From assembly GCA_017881055.1 (NCBI GenBank), contig JADGRF010000218.1, forward strand, positions 1-64,000: a stretch of 64,000 nucleotides of DNA, read 5' to 3'. Within the stretch, counting starts at the first letter, position 1. The number at the start of each line of letters is the position of its first letter. A program made the translations under genes and the position numbers. The DNA comes from Sandaracinaceae bacterium (GTDB lineage: Bacteria; Myxococcota_A; Polyangia; Polyangiales; JAFGIB01). Of this stretch, positions 45,108 to 54,404 are shown piece by piece. Below the pieces are notes generated by a model, which ran no database searches, was not told the DNA's origin, and worked only from the letters and a program-made list of their open reading frames with translations.

Positions 45108-45812
45108 TCAGCCGCCTGCGGTGCCCGGAGCCCCGCCGCCCCGCGTGCCACCACCCGCGCCGCCCCGCGTGCCACCACCCGCGCCGCGTCCGGTCCTGCC
45201 GCCGTTAGCGGCATTGCCACCGCCCGCGTTCGCGCCACCGCCGAACAGACCGCCGCCCGCGTTCGCACCGCCCCCGAACAGACCGCCGCCCGCGTTCGCA
45301 CCGCCCCCGAACAGACCGCCGCCCGCGTTCGCGCCGCCAGCTGTGCCCAGCCCGCCGCCCGTGCCGCCGCCGCCGAGGTTCGGAAAGCCACCGGTGGTGT
45401 TGCCGAGACCGCCTCCGGTGCCCGCTCCGCCGAGCGCACCGTTGCCCAGGCCGCCTCCGGTGCCCGTTCGGCCAAGCGCGCCGGTGCCGGTGCCGGTGTT
45501 CTGGCCGGTACCGATCGAGGCGGAGCCGCTGCACATCGAGAGGTCGAAGCTGCACGTGACCGCGTCGCACGCCAACCTGCCGGTGCCCGCGCCGAGCGTC
45601 GCGCAGGTCATGCCGCCGAGGTTCGTCGGATCGCACGTACCGCCGCGACCGCAGGCGTTGTCGGACGTAGCCGCGTCACCGGCAGCGCCACCGTCGGCGG
45701 CAGCCGTGATGCCGTCGCCCTCGCTCCCCAGCACCGAGCGCATGCCGCAGCCGAGCGAGAGGGAACAGGCCAGCGCACAGCCAACCAAGAGCACACGCGT
45801 TGCGTTCGTCAT
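45108..45812 (-). CDS. Glycine-rich repeat lipoprotein
   Basis: 234 aa. The lipobox is SLSLGCGMR. A cysteine-patterned part follows (NACGRGGTCDPTNLGGMTCA, LACDAVTCSFDLSMC). The last ~130 residues are Gly/Thr/Asn-rich with 11-residue GGGLFGGGANA repeats and a GAGGGTR end. Probably outer-membrane anchored and exposed; the Gly-rich tail may be adhesive or structural. Minus strand, downstream of nothing coupled. Confidence 0.7.
   Translation of the reverse strand: MTNATRVLLVGCALACSLSLGCGMRSVLGSEGDGITAAADGGAAGDAATSDNACGRGGTCDPTNLGGMTCATLGAGTGRLACDAVTCSFDLSMCSGSASIGTGQNTGTGTGALGRTGTGGGLGNGALGGAGTGGGLGNTTGGFPNLGGGGTGGGLGTAGGANAGGGLFGGGANAGGGLFGGGANAGGGLFGGGANAGGGNAANGGRTGRGAGGGTRGGAGGGTRGGGAPGTAGG
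45241..45339. repeat. 33-bp tandem repeat, three units
   Basis: Units start at 45241, 45274 and 45307 and are nearly identical. They encode the GGGLFGGGANA repeat of the Gly-rich lipoprotein. In-frame, so copy changes only alter length. Confidence 0.9.
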
Positions 45813-45940
45813 CGCAGCCTCCGTGCATGTCTTGGGCAGCGTGGCGCAAACGGGTCGGAACTATCGCGCAGCCGACTCGCCGCGCGTGCTGGCATTTGCG
45901 CAGCGCACGCCTGTGCCCGCAACCCACGCCCACACCACCT

Positions 45941-47632
45941 TCAGTGCGCGGGCAACACGACCAGCTCGACGCGGCGGTTCAGCGCGCGCCCCTCCGGCGT
46001 GTCGTTCGGTGCGAGCGGCTTTGCAGGCCCGTAGCCCATGTACTCGAGTCGATCCGCGGGTACGCCGCGCGCGACCAGGTACTCCACCACGGCCTTGGCG
46101 CGGCGGTACGAGAGGTCCGTGTTGTAGTCGGCGCCGCCGACGTCGTCCGTGTAGCCCTCGACGCGCACGCGCTGATTGCGCAAAAGAGGCACGAGCGCAC
46201 GCGCAAGCTCGTCGAGCACGGGGCGACTCACGCTGCGAATGGTATCGGCGTCGTCCTCGAAGTAGATGCGATCCGAGACCAGGATGCGCGTGCCCTCGAC
46301 GCTGACGCTGATCTTCTGCGGACCGGGCTCCGGGCAACCGTCGTCGTCTTCGTAGCCGTCGCGGTCTTCGGGATCGAAGCGGCACGCGTCGGCGCCATCC
46401 GGAATGCCGTCGGCGTCGTTGTCGGGCTCCGGGCAGCCGTCGCTGTCCTCGTAGCCGTCTCGGTCTTCGGAGCGTGTGGGACATAGGTCAGCTGCATCAA
46501 GCACGCCATCCGCGTCGTTATCGGGATCGGGGCAGCCATCGTCGTCGGCGAATCCGTCGCGATCCTCGGGATCACGCGGGCAGGCATCCCGCACGTCGGG
46601 AACGCCGTCGTGATCCGTGTCGAGCAGTGCACAGCCTGGGCCGCTGGGACACGCACTCGCTGCGATGCTGCCGCTGACAGCTGCAAACGTGCGAAACGAG
46701 GGCGCGCCAAGACCGGCGTCGCCGGGCCACGCACCGATGCCGGCGCCAAACGTGATCTTCGTGGCGAACGGGCCCGGCACGCGCGCACCGAGGTCGAGCT
46801 CGATCGGGCGGGCGGACGCCCTGGGCCAGCTCTCCGTGAACGCGAGCTGTGCGCGCAGCTCGCCGAGCACCGCGAGCTGCGACAGCAGCGCATAGCTCGC
46901 GCCGAAGCCGAGCACGAACGTATCGCCCTGCTGGTAGCTGAGCACGTGCGCGCGCCGCATCAGGCGAGAGCCGAGCTTCGTGCTCAGTGTAAGCTTCCCA
47001 AAGGCGTGGGCGACGACGAGCGCAGGCGTCACGCTCACGCCTCGCACACCCGCAAACACGGCGGCGCGACCGGTTGGGAACGTGCTCTCGAACGTCAGCG
47101 CGACGGGCCAGGCGCTGCGGGCGAGCGGCACCGTCAGCGACAGGCGCAGATCACCGAGCCCGACCCGCTGTTGCAGATGCTGCGGCGTGGCCAAGTCGTC
47201 GGCAGCGCGCGCGAACAGCACCGGCAGCGCTGCGCCGAGCGTGATCGCGTCGCGCAGCGCGACAGCTGCCAAGAGATCGAGCTGGGCGAGATCCGTCACG
47301 ACCGAAGTGCGCCCGTCGCGCGTGCCCGTGAGGCACGAGCTGTCGAGCAGCGTGGCCGAGGCCGGACACGGCACGACACGATCGAGCAGCCCATGCGCAT
47401 AGTCGAGTGCCGCTCCTAGCTGCAACGCGCTCGACGCTGGTGCGATCGGCGACTCGATCGTCAGCGCGCTCGACGCGCCCGCGCTCGGCCGAAAGAACAA
47501 CAGGTCCACGGGCTGCGCCTGAGCCACTCCTACACACAGTAGAAGCGTCACGAGCGTCAGTAGCCCCGTGGCACGCCAGCCCCACGCCGACGCACGGTCG
47601 CTCCCGGCCAAGCCGCGAAATCGCACGCGCAC
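45941..47632 (-). CDS. OmpA-family outer membrane protein with thrombospondin type-3 repeats
   Basis: 563 aa. The signal peptide (TGLLTLVTLLLCVGVAQA) is followed by a ~290-residue beta-barrel region. Four calcium-binding type-3 repeats follow (DTDHDGVPDVRDACPRDPED and similar, from about residue 337). The C-terminal OmpA peptidoglycan-binding domain carries ISVSVEGTRILVSDRIYFEDD split by normal spacing, VEGYTDDVGG, LSYRRAKAVVEYLV and GRALNRRVELVVL. It tethers the outer membrane to murein. The start is GTG 47632. Confidence 0.93.
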   Translation of the reverse strand: MRVRFRGLAGSDRASAWGWRATGLLTLVTLLLCVGVAQAQPVDLLFFRPSAGASSALTIESPIAPASSALQLGAALDYAHGLLDRVVPCPASATLLDSSCLTGTRDGRTSVVTDLAQLDLLAAVALRDAITLGAALPVLFARAADDLATPQHLQQRVGLGDLRLSLTVPLARSAWPVALTFESTFPTGRAAVFAGVRGVSVTPALVVAHAFGKLTLSTKLGSRLMRRAHVLSYQQGDTFVLGFGASYALLSQLAVLGELRAQLAFTESWPRASARPIELDLGARVPGPFATKITFGAGIGAWPGDAGLGAPSFRTFAAVSGSIAASACPSGPGCALLDTDHDGVPDVRDACPRDPEDRDGFADDDGCPDPDNDADGVLDAADLCPTRSEDRDGYEDSDGCPEPDNDADGIPDGADACRFDPEDRDGYEDDDGCPEPGPQKISVSVEGTRILVSDRIYFEDDADTIRSVSRPVLDELARALVPLLRNQRVRVEGYTDDVGGADYNTDLSYRRAKAVVEYLVARGVPADRLEYMGYGPAKPLAPNDTPEGRALNRRVELVVLPAH

Positions 47633-47713
47633 GCGCGCAGCCTACACCCGGGGCCATGTCATCGTGCTCGGGAATTCGAGCAGAGTCATTCGCGACCGGT
47701 ATACTCGCGCTTG

Positions 47714-48385
47714 ATGATCTCCGTCGCCTGCTCCGGTTTCCCCGTGCCCACGAGCACGTATTTTCGAGAGTTTCGCGCCGTCGAGATCTCCGACACCGAG
47801 CTGGGCATACCCGGGGTGGGCACCCGCGACCGCTGGCTGCGCGAAGCGGCCCCGGAGTTCGTGTTCACGGTGCTGGCGCCCAAGCAGATCGCGAACGCAG
47901 GCTTTGCGCTCGACGCGGAGACCACGCGCGCGCTCGACGAAGTTACGGCCTTTGCCAAGCAGCTGAAGAGCCGCACCGTGGTGTTCGCTGCGGATCCGAG
48001 CTTTCTGCCGACCCGTGCGCACCGCACGCGCATCGCAGCGTTTGCGGAGCACGTGCAGGGCAAGCTGAAGTCCGCCGTGCTCGATCTGCCCGGTTGGCCG
48101 CTCAAGGAGACCGAAGCGGCGCTGAAGAAGGCGAGCAGCTCGATCACGATCGCGTTCGACCCGCTGACCGAACAGCCCTCGAGCGTCGGGGACTTCGCGT
48201 ACGTGCGCCTGCCGGGACCTTCCGGCTACCGCTCGCGCTACGACCCGACTACGCTCGATCGCGTTGTCGAGTACGGCACGAGCTGCAGCGCCAAGCAGCT
48301 GTTCGTGGTGCTGCGCAACATCGATCGCTTCGAGAACGGCAAGTACCTGCAACGACACTTCAATCACGCCGACTCAATCACGTAG
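47714..48385 (+). CDS. DUF72 family protein, short form
   Basis: 223 aa. It is related to YecE/DUF72 (VACSGFPVPTSTYFREFRAVEIS, FVFTVLAPKQIAN, FAYVRLPGPSGYRSRYD, KQLFVVLRNIDRF). The N-terminal GxxGW...W block of typical members is not evident and it is shorter than the usual ~240-290. Function of the family is unknown. The start is ATG 47714. Its last 12 bases overlap the 3' end of rluD on the other strand. Confidence 0.75.
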   Translation: MISVACSGFPVPTSTYFREFRAVEISDTELGIPGVGTRDRWLREAAPEFVFTVLAPKQIANAGFALDAETTRALDEVTAFAKQLKSRTVVFAADPSFLPTRAHRTRIAAFAEHVQGKLKSAVLDLPGWPLKETEAALKKASSSITIAFDPLTEQPSSVGDFAYVRLPGPSGYRSRYDPTTLDRVVEYGTSCSAKQLFVVLRNIDRFENGKYLQRHFNHADSIT

Positions 48386-49321
48386 CGACGTGAGCGCGCG
48401 CATGAAGTCGGCCGGCGGCTCTGCGACGAAGCGCAGGCTCTCGCCGGTCGTCGGATGCGTGAAGCCGAGCACGCGTGCGTGCAGAGCTTGGCGACCGATC
48501 AGCTCGCCTGCCGCGCTCGTACGCTCGTCCTTCGACATGCGTCCGTACATCGGGTCGGCGAGGATCGGAAAGCCGTGGTCCGAGAGATGTACGCGAATCT
48601 GATGCGTCCGGCCCGTCTCGAGCGTACAGCGCAGAAAGCTCGTAGCGTGCAGGCGTTCCAGCAGCTGCACGTGCGTAACCGCACGCTTGCCACGTGTCAC
48701 GCGCGACGAGAACTTCTTACGGTCACGCGGATGACGTCCGTGCCACGTGTCGAAGGTCAGCGTCGCAGCCGGATGCCCCTGCACGATCGCCACGTACTCG
48801 CGCTCGATCGTGTGCGCCTGAAAGAGCGCAGTCAGGTGCTCGCGCGCCGGCATGGTCTTCGCGATCACCATCACACCACTGGTGTCCTTGTCGAGCCGGT
48901 GCACGATGCCTGGGCGCTCCGTCGACTCGTGATCCAGATCGGTCAGATCCCGGTGGTAGCGCAGCGCATTCACCAGCGTGCCACCCGCATGCCCCGGCGC
49001 CGGATGCACCACCATGCCCGCCGCCTTCATGATCACGATCACCTGCTCGTCCTCGAACAGAATCTCGATCGGAATGTCCTCAGGAGCTGCAGCTGACGGC
49101 GGCGGCGGCAACGGCCGCAAAATCACCCGCTGCCCAACCACAGCCTTGTCGCGCACCCCGGCAACTCGCCCCTCCACCTCGACGCGCCCCTCGCCAAACA
49201 AGCGCTGCACCTGCGACCGCGAAAGCCCCAACCCCTTCCCCGCCAAAACCCGATCCAACCGCTCCCCCACCTCCGCAGGAAGGATCACAGTCTCAATCGC
49301 TTGCTCGTCGTTCTTCGCCAC
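48374..49321 (-). CDS. RluD-type 23S rRNA pseudouridine synthase
   Basis: 315 aa. The S4 RNA-binding domain (ERLDRVLAGKGLGLSRSQVQRL) is followed by the catalytic domain with PGIVHRLDKDTSGVMVIAK (catalytic Asp), LETGRTHQIRVHLSDHGFPI and RQALHARVLGFTHP. This matches RluD, which modifies helix 69 of 23S rRNA, though RluC-like specificity is possible. The start is ATG. Repeat element copy 3 lies upstream of its start. Confidence 0.93.
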   Translation of the reverse strand: MAKNDEQAIETVILPAEVGERLDRVLAGKGLGLSRSQVQRLFGEGRVEVEGRVAGVRDKAVVGQRVILRPLPPPPSAAAPEDIPIEILFEDEQVIVIMKAAGMVVHPAPGHAGGTLVNALRYHRDLTDLDHESTERPGIVHRLDKDTSGVMVIAKTMPAREHLTALFQAHTIEREYVAIVQGHPAATLTFDTWHGRHPRDRKKFSSRVTRGKRAVTHVQLLERLHATSFLRCTLETGRTHQIRVHLSDHGFPILADPMYGRMSKDERTSAAGELIGRQALHARVLGFTHPTTGESLRFVAEPPADFMRALTSLRD

Positions 49322-49351
49322 TCGATCGTCCCCACGGGATGGGCAAACGTA

Positions 49352-49471
49352 CGGGGCGCGATTTTGCCTCTAGGCGCGAGCGCGCCCACAGCGAGGCGAG
49401 GGAGCGTACTCACGTACGTGACCGAGCCGAGTGAGGACGTAAGCCGCGCCTAGAGGCAAAGGCGCGTCCCG
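49352..49471. repeat. Structured intergenic inverted-repeat element, copy 3 (best-paired)
   Basis: The type member. The outer stem 49352-49360 pairs with 49463-49471 (one G-U). The inner stem 49363-49378 (TTTGCCTCTAGGCGCG) pairs perfectly with 49445-49460. Inside are a conserved core hairpin GCGTAC-TCAC-GTACGT (49404-49419) and the line GACGTAAGCCGCG. The element ends one base before the stop codon of the 87-aa gene. Other copies are at 10401, 19193, 57178 and 60059. Confidence 0.85.
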
Positions 49472-49472
49472 T

Positions 49473-49736
49473 TCACCACATCTTGGAATCGATGTGGGCC
49501 TTGGACCGAACCATAATGTCGATGACGGCACGGTCATAGAAGTTCTTGGCATAAAGATCTGCGGTGACGCGGCTCTGAAACAGCGCGCGACCCTCTTCCA
49601 ATTCCTCCGCCATCACTTCGTAGAGGCTGTCGTTGGTGATGCCTTCGACAACTTTTTCCTCGTTGTAGAGTGAGAGGTCACTCGCGATCGCTCTCGCCAA
49701 ACGGCGGGCAGCCTCTTCGGTCTCGATCAGCGCCAT
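49473..49736 (-). CDS. Conserved small hypothetical protein
   Basis: 87 aa, helical and soluble: ETEEAARRLARAIASDLSLY, then EELEEGRALFQSRV and LYAKNFYDRAVIDIMV. I recall near-identical short proteins in other myxobacteria, without a known role. The start is ATG 49736 with GGAGG five bases upstream. It follows recQ by 82 bases on the same strand. Confidence 0.75.
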   Translation of the reverse strand: MALIETEEAARRLARAIASDLSLYNEEKVVEGITNDSLYEVMAEELEEGRALFQSRVTADLYAKNFYDRAVIDIMVRSKAHIDSKMW

Positions 49737-49818
49737 GACTTCCTCCAGCTCGGGGATGCCGAGTCGGACGAGTATCGCGCAGCGGTGGCGAGCCTGTCAA
49801 AGCTGGTGCACGGGCAAG

Positions 49819-51786
49819 TCACGCGTCGCTGGAGATCACGGCCAGAAGGCCCGCCCCGTAGCGCGCGACCTTCACGGGACCCATGCCGTGCGCCTGCATG
49901 AGCTCGTTTTCGGTACGTGGGCGTAGGCGCGCGATGTCGCGCAGTGTGCGGTCACTCGCTACCACATACGGGGGGACCGACTGCTCGCGTGCGATCGAGA
50001 GCCGATGCGCGCGCAGGGCTTCGAAGAGCGCCACGCTGGCTTCGTCCTCGGGCGCTTCGGCCGTGCGCTCAACCGTCGGCTCGGTGGCGTAGGTGCGCGA
50101 TTTCGGCAGAGGCGTGTCCGCGCCGGTACTAAGCTCGCGCGAGCGCACGCGACGCGAGCGTGTAGTGGGAGCCACGCGAGCGGGCAGGAGCAGTCTTGCG
50201 GGCACGCGGCCTTCCATCACGGCGCGGCCTTCTTCCGTGATCACCACCACCGGGCGGTCATCACCCGCGAACACGACCCAGCCCGCGGTCACGAGCCGAC
50301 GCAGAAGGCGCGTGAGCCAGTCTTCGCTCTCACCACGGAGCGCCCCGTACGTGCGCACCGAATCGAGCCCGGAGCGTTCGAGGCGCACGTCTTTGGCACC
50401 CTTCAGCAGCTTCACCGCCGCCTGCAAACCAAAGCGGCCGTGCACGCGCGCCACGCCGCTCAGGGCTTTGCGCACGATCATCTGCGTCTCTTCGCTGGAC
50501 GCGCTGCCAGCCTCGTCGCTCGCGTCGATGCGGGTGCACACGTCGCACAAGCCGCAGCCGCCGAGGGCTTCCGCGTCGGCGCCGAAGTAGCGCAGGATCG
50601 CATCGTGGCGACAGCTGCCACCCTCGACCCAACGCATCAGCTCGAGGAACAGCCCCCACTTGTGCTCGACCACCGCGGGATCGGTGCGCTCGCCGGAGGG
50701 CCCCGCTTCGATCAAGCGCCGACGCAGCGGCATGTCCGTGGACGACGTGAGCAAGAGCCCGTACGCACGCTCCCCGTCGCGACCGCCGCGGCCGACTTCT
50801 TGGTAATACGCCTCGACCGACGATGGCGGCGCCAGGTGCACCACCGCACGCACGTCGCTGCGATCGATGCCCATACCGAACGCGTTCGTCGCCACGACCA
50901 CGTCCAGCTGACGCGCCGAGAACTTGCGCTGGGCCTCCTCGCGCGCTTCGCCGGTGCGACCTGCGTGGTAGTGGTCCACGCGAAACCCGCGCCGCGACAA
51001 GCGCACGGCTTCTTCTTCGGTCGAGGCGCGCGTGGGCGCGTAGATGATGGCCGCACCGCGCGGCGCGCTCGGCTCGCCGATCGCTTCAGCCAACATCTCG
51101 TCGACCCGCGCGTCACGATCCTTCGCGCCGGCGGTCTCCGCAGCGCGCAGCACCAAGTTCGGCCGCGCAAAGCCGTGCACGATCTGCGGCGTGTCCGGGC
51201 CAAGGCCGAGGCGCGTCACGATCTCGTCGCGCACGATCGGCGTGGCTGTCGCCGTGCAGGCCAGCACGCGCGCCTTCGGCAGCGCGCTGATCAAGCTGCC
51301 GATCTGCATGTACTCCGGCCGGAAGTCATGGCCCCACTCACTGATGCAGTGCGCTTCGTCGATCGCCACGAGCGGACACGACAGCTGTGGCAGAAGGCGC
51401 CGAAACGCTGCGCTCGTGAGGCGCTCGGGTGCGATGTACAGCAAGCGGTACGCACCGCGTGCTGCGGCACGAACGCGTCGATCGACCTCGTCCATGGTCA
51501 GCGTCGACGCCAGGAACGTGGCTGGCACACCGCGCGCCTCGAGCGCGCTCACCTGATCGTTCATCAGCGCGATCAGCGGAGACACGACCACGGTCACGCC
51601 CTCGAGCAGCACGGCCGGCAACTGATAGACCAGGCTCTTGCCGCCGCCGGTCGGTGCCACGTAGAGCAGCCGATTCTTCTCGAACAGCGTGGTGACCGCG
51701 CGCTCTTGACCTGGCCGGAAGCTGGAGTAGCCGAGCGTGGCGAGGCCCGCGCTGAAGTCCACGCCGTTCACGCTGCCATCGCTCAT
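49819..51786 (-). CDS. recQ: ATP-dependent DNA helicase RecQ
   Basis: A 655-aa 3'-5' helicase for replication and repair. Seen: FRPGQERAV, Walker A APTGGGKSLVYQLP, DEAHCISEWGHDFRPEY, CTATATP, NAFGMGIDRSDVR, QEVGRGGRDG, the zinc site (CRHDAILRYF...CGLCDVC), an RQC part, and a C-terminal HRDC domain (LFEALRAHRLSIAREQSVPP, MQAHGMGPVKVARYG). The start is ATG 51786, overlapping the stop of the upstream helicase as ATGA. Confidence 0.96.
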   Translation of the reverse strand: MSDGSVNGVDFSAGLATLGYSSFRPGQERAVTTLFEKNRLLYVAPTGGGKSLVYQLPAVLLEGVTVVVSPLIALMNDQVSALEARGVPATFLASTLTMDEVDRRVRAAARGAYRLLYIAPERLTSAAFRRLLPQLSCPLVAIDEAHCISEWGHDFRPEYMQIGSLISALPKARVLACTATATPIVRDEIVTRLGLGPDTPQIVHGFARPNLVLRAAETAGAKDRDARVDEMLAEAIGEPSAPRGAAIIYAPTRASTEEEAVRLSRRGFRVDHYHAGRTGEAREEAQRKFSARQLDVVVATNAFGMGIDRSDVRAVVHLAPPSSVEAYYQEVGRGGRDGERAYGLLLTSSTDMPLRRRLIEAGPSGERTDPAVVEHKWGLFLELMRWVEGGSCRHDAILRYFGADAEALGGCGLCDVCTRIDASDEAGSASSEETQMIVRKALSGVARVHGRFGLQAAVKLLKGAKDVRLERSGLDSVRTYGALRGESEDWLTRLLRRLVTAGWVVFAGDDRPVVVITEEGRAVMEGRVPARLLLPARVAPTTRSRRVRSRELSTGADTPLPKSRTYATEPTVERTAEAPEDEASVALFEALRAHRLSIAREQSVPPYVVASDRTLRDIARLRPRTENELMQAHGMGPVKVARYGAGLLAVISSDA

Positions 51787-54404
51787 GACGCGATCTCGGT
51801 CAGGCGCACCAGGCGCTGATCGGTCGCGACTGGCTCGCGCAGGTCGACCTCGCCGCAAAGCGCCCAGGTGGTCTCGCCGCTCGGGTCGAGCAGCAGCTGA
51901 CGCACGCGATAGAAGCGCGGCGCCAGCTCTTCGATGATCGTCTTGTCCGACAGTCGCGCCGCGTGACCGAAGAAGACCCGCTCGTGCTCGGCGAGGAACG
52001 GCGCCAACGCGTGCGCGAAGCGCTCGGGGGTCCAGGTGGCGCTACCGGCATCGGCGCCGGACACGGCGTCGCCCTCCCCAGCCCGCACCAAGCTCGCAGC
52101 CTCTTCGTAGTCCGAGTCGGCGAGCGCCTTCACCAGCAAGTGCAGGTCGGCGCGGATCAATGCACGCAGCGCCTTCGGGTCGCGCGTAATGTCGTACGCC
52201 GGTGGCGCGGCAGGCTCGTCATCGGCTGCAGGCGCCGCCAGCATGCTTTCCCACTCGGCGACCAAGCTGCTATCGACGCGTTGCAGTGTGGCGCGCAGGA
52301 ACGACACGATGTCGGTTAGCTCGTCGGTGTAGAACGCCGACGGGACCGATTGCACGAGCGTCTTGTACGCGTCGCTCAGATACCGAAGCAAAACGCCCTC
52401 GGCGCTGGCCAAGCCGTAGCGCTTCACGTACTCGCTGAACGAGGCATAGCTCTCGTACATGTCGCGCACGACGGCCTTCGGACGAATGTTGTCCACGTCG
52501 AGCCACGGGTGCTTGCGCGCGTAGTTGTTGAACGTGTCGTAGATGAACTCGGCGTTCGGCTTCGGGTACGTGGCCTTGTCGAGCTCGGCCATGCGCGCGT
52601 CGTATTCAGCGCCCTCGGCCTTGAGCTTCGCGAACAGCTCGTCCTTCACCTTGCGTTCCTGCGCGTAGATGACGGGCCGCGGGTGCTCGAGGATCGCCTC
52701 GACCAAGCTCACGACGTCCAGCGCATAGCTGGGCAAAAGCGGGTCGAGCAACGCCAGCGTCTCGACCAGGTACAGCGACAAGGACTGGTGAAGAGAGAAC
52801 TCGCGTTGCAGCTGCTCGCTCACGCGCACTTCGCAACCTCCGGGAGGTGTGTGTCCGACTCCCGGGGCACGCGGCCAGACCTCGATCACGGTTGCCTTGC
52901 GCAGCGACATGAACAGCTGCTTGCTCTCGCGCTTCAGTCGACCTTTGATCACCGGCCGCTCGTGACACGCCGAGACAAGCTCGATCAGCGCGCCGTAGCC
53001 GCCGTGCCGCTCGTGGCTGCGGCTGCGTAATAGCTGCAGCAGCATGCCGTGGTTGACCTTGAAGTGGCTGACCAGCGGCTCGGGCGGGCGCTCGATCAGC
53101 TGACGAAAGATCGGCTCGTCCCAGTGCACGTAGCCACGATCGGGCGGCTTCTTACGCACGACCTTCTTACCGGCCGCCGCCTTGCCTTCGAGGATGCGAT
53201 TTTCGATCACGTGCTCGGGCGCCTGGCACACCACGCTGCCATGGTTGTCGTGCCCTTTGCGACCGGCGCGGCCTGCGATCTGCTTGAACTCGCGCACCGA
53301 CAAGCGCTTTACGTCGGTGCCGTCGAACTTGCAGAGCTTGGTGAAGCAGACGGTGCGAATCGGCACGTTCACGCCGACGCCGAGCGTGTCGGTGCCGCAG
53401 ATCACCGTGAGCAGTCCTTGTCGGGCGAGCCGTTCCATGAGGCGTCGGTACTTGGGTAGAAGGCCCGCGTGGTGCACGCCGATCCCGTGTCGCAGAAAAC
53501 GCTTCACATCACCGCCGTACGGACTATCGAACCGAAAGCCGGCGAGTTGCTTGGCGATGGCCTCTTTCTGCGGTTTGTCGCAGAGGTCGAAGCTGGTCAG
53601 GCTCTGCGCGAGCTCCGCACACTCGCGCTGCGTGAAACTGACCACGTACACGGGCGTGCGCCCCTCCGAGAACAGCTTGCGCACGGTCTCGTGCAGCGGC
53701 GTCTCGCAGTACGCGAAGTCGAGCGGCACCGGGCGCTGCTCGGAGCGCACCACGGCCACTTCGCGGCCGGTACGCAGCGCGAGCGCGTCGCTGATCGGCT
53801 GCACGTCGCCGAGCGTCGCGCTCATCAGCAGCATCTGCGCGCGTGTCAGTAGCAACAGAGGAATCTGCCAGGCGTTTCCGCGCTCCGGATCGCCGTAGTA
53901 GTGGAACTCGTCCATCACCACGCTCTCGAAGTCCGCCTGGTCGCCGTCGCGCAGCGCAATGTTCGCCAGGATCTCGGCCGTGGCGCAGACGATCGGCGCG
54001 TCGCGGTTGATGCTGGCGTCGCCGGTGAACATGCCGACCTGCTCCGCACCGAACAGCTCGCACAGCTCGAAGAACTTCTCGCTGGCGAGCGCCTTGATCG
54101 GAAACGTGTACGCCGCGCGCTCGCCCAAGCACAGCGCGCGAAACAACAGCGCCGTGGCAACCAGCGACTTGCCCGAGCCGGTGGGCGTGTTCAGCACCAC
54201 GTGCTTGCCGGCGAACAGCTCGAGGATGGCTTCTTCCTGCGCCGAGTACAGCGTGAGGCCGCGTGCGCTGACCCAGTCGAGGAACGCGTCGAGCATCGCG
54301 TCCGGGGTGCAGGCGTCTTTCGGCGGCATGCGCGCGTAGAGCGCCGGAACGCCAGCGGCGGCAGGCGATGCGGTTGCAACAGACACGACGGCGGTGCTTT
54401 CCAT
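51783..54404 (-). CDS. Ski2-like DEAD/DEAH-box helicase with DUF3516 C-terminus
   Basis: 873 aa. The helicase core has YSAQEEAILELF, NTPTGSGKSLVATAL, VMDEFHYYGD, LMSATLGDV, TDTLGVGVNVPIRTV and QIAGRAGRKGHDNHG. The remaining ~450 residues match the DUF3516 region found on these proteins in actinobacteria and some proteobacteria. RNA or DNA unwinding is likely; the target is unknown. The start ATG shares a base with the purU stop (TGATG), and the stop overlaps the recQ start, so three unrelated-looking genes are translationally coupled. Confidence 0.9.
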   Translation of the reverse strand: MESTAVVSVATASPAAAGVPALYARMPPKDACTPDAMLDAFLDWVSARGLTLYSAQEEAILELFAGKHVVLNTPTGSGKSLVATALLFRALCLGERAAYTFPIKALASEKFFELCELFGAEQVGMFTGDASINRDAPIVCATAEILANIALRDGDQADFESVVMDEFHYYGDPERGNAWQIPLLLLTRAQMLLMSATLGDVQPISDALALRTGREVAVVRSEQRPVPLDFAYCETPLHETVRKLFSEGRTPVYVVSFTQRECAELAQSLTSFDLCDKPQKEAIAKQLAGFRFDSPYGGDVKRFLRHGIGVHHAGLLPKYRRLMERLARQGLLTVICGTDTLGVGVNVPIRTVCFTKLCKFDGTDVKRLSVREFKQIAGRAGRKGHDNHGSVVCQAPEHVIENRILEGKAAAGKKVVRKKPPDRGYVHWDEPIFRQLIERPPEPLVSHFKVNHGMLLQLLRSRSHERHGGYGALIELVSACHERPVIKGRLKRESKQLFMSLRKATVIEVWPRAPGVGHTPPGGCEVRVSEQLQREFSLHQSLSLYLVETLALLDPLLPSYALDVVSLVEAILEHPRPVIYAQERKVKDELFAKLKAEGAEYDARMAELDKATYPKPNAEFIYDTFNNYARKHPWLDVDNIRPKAVVRDMYESYASFSEYVKRYGLASAEGVLLRYLSDAYKTLVQSVPSAFYTDELTDIVSFLRATLQRVDSSLVAEWESMLAAPAADDEPAAPPAYDITRDPKALRALIRADLHLLVKALADSDYEEAASLVRAGEGDAVSGADAGSATWTPERFAHALAPFLAEHERVFFGHAARLSDKTIIEELAPRFYRVRQLLLDPSGETTWALCGEVDLREPVATDQRLVRLTEIAS

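Noticed and set aside
45241..45339. CRISPR-like regular spacing
   Set aside because: The three units are directly adjacent with no unique spacers and encode the Gly-rich protein repeat.
50005..51819. 604-codon plus-strand frame
   Set aside because: Antisense shadow of recQ.
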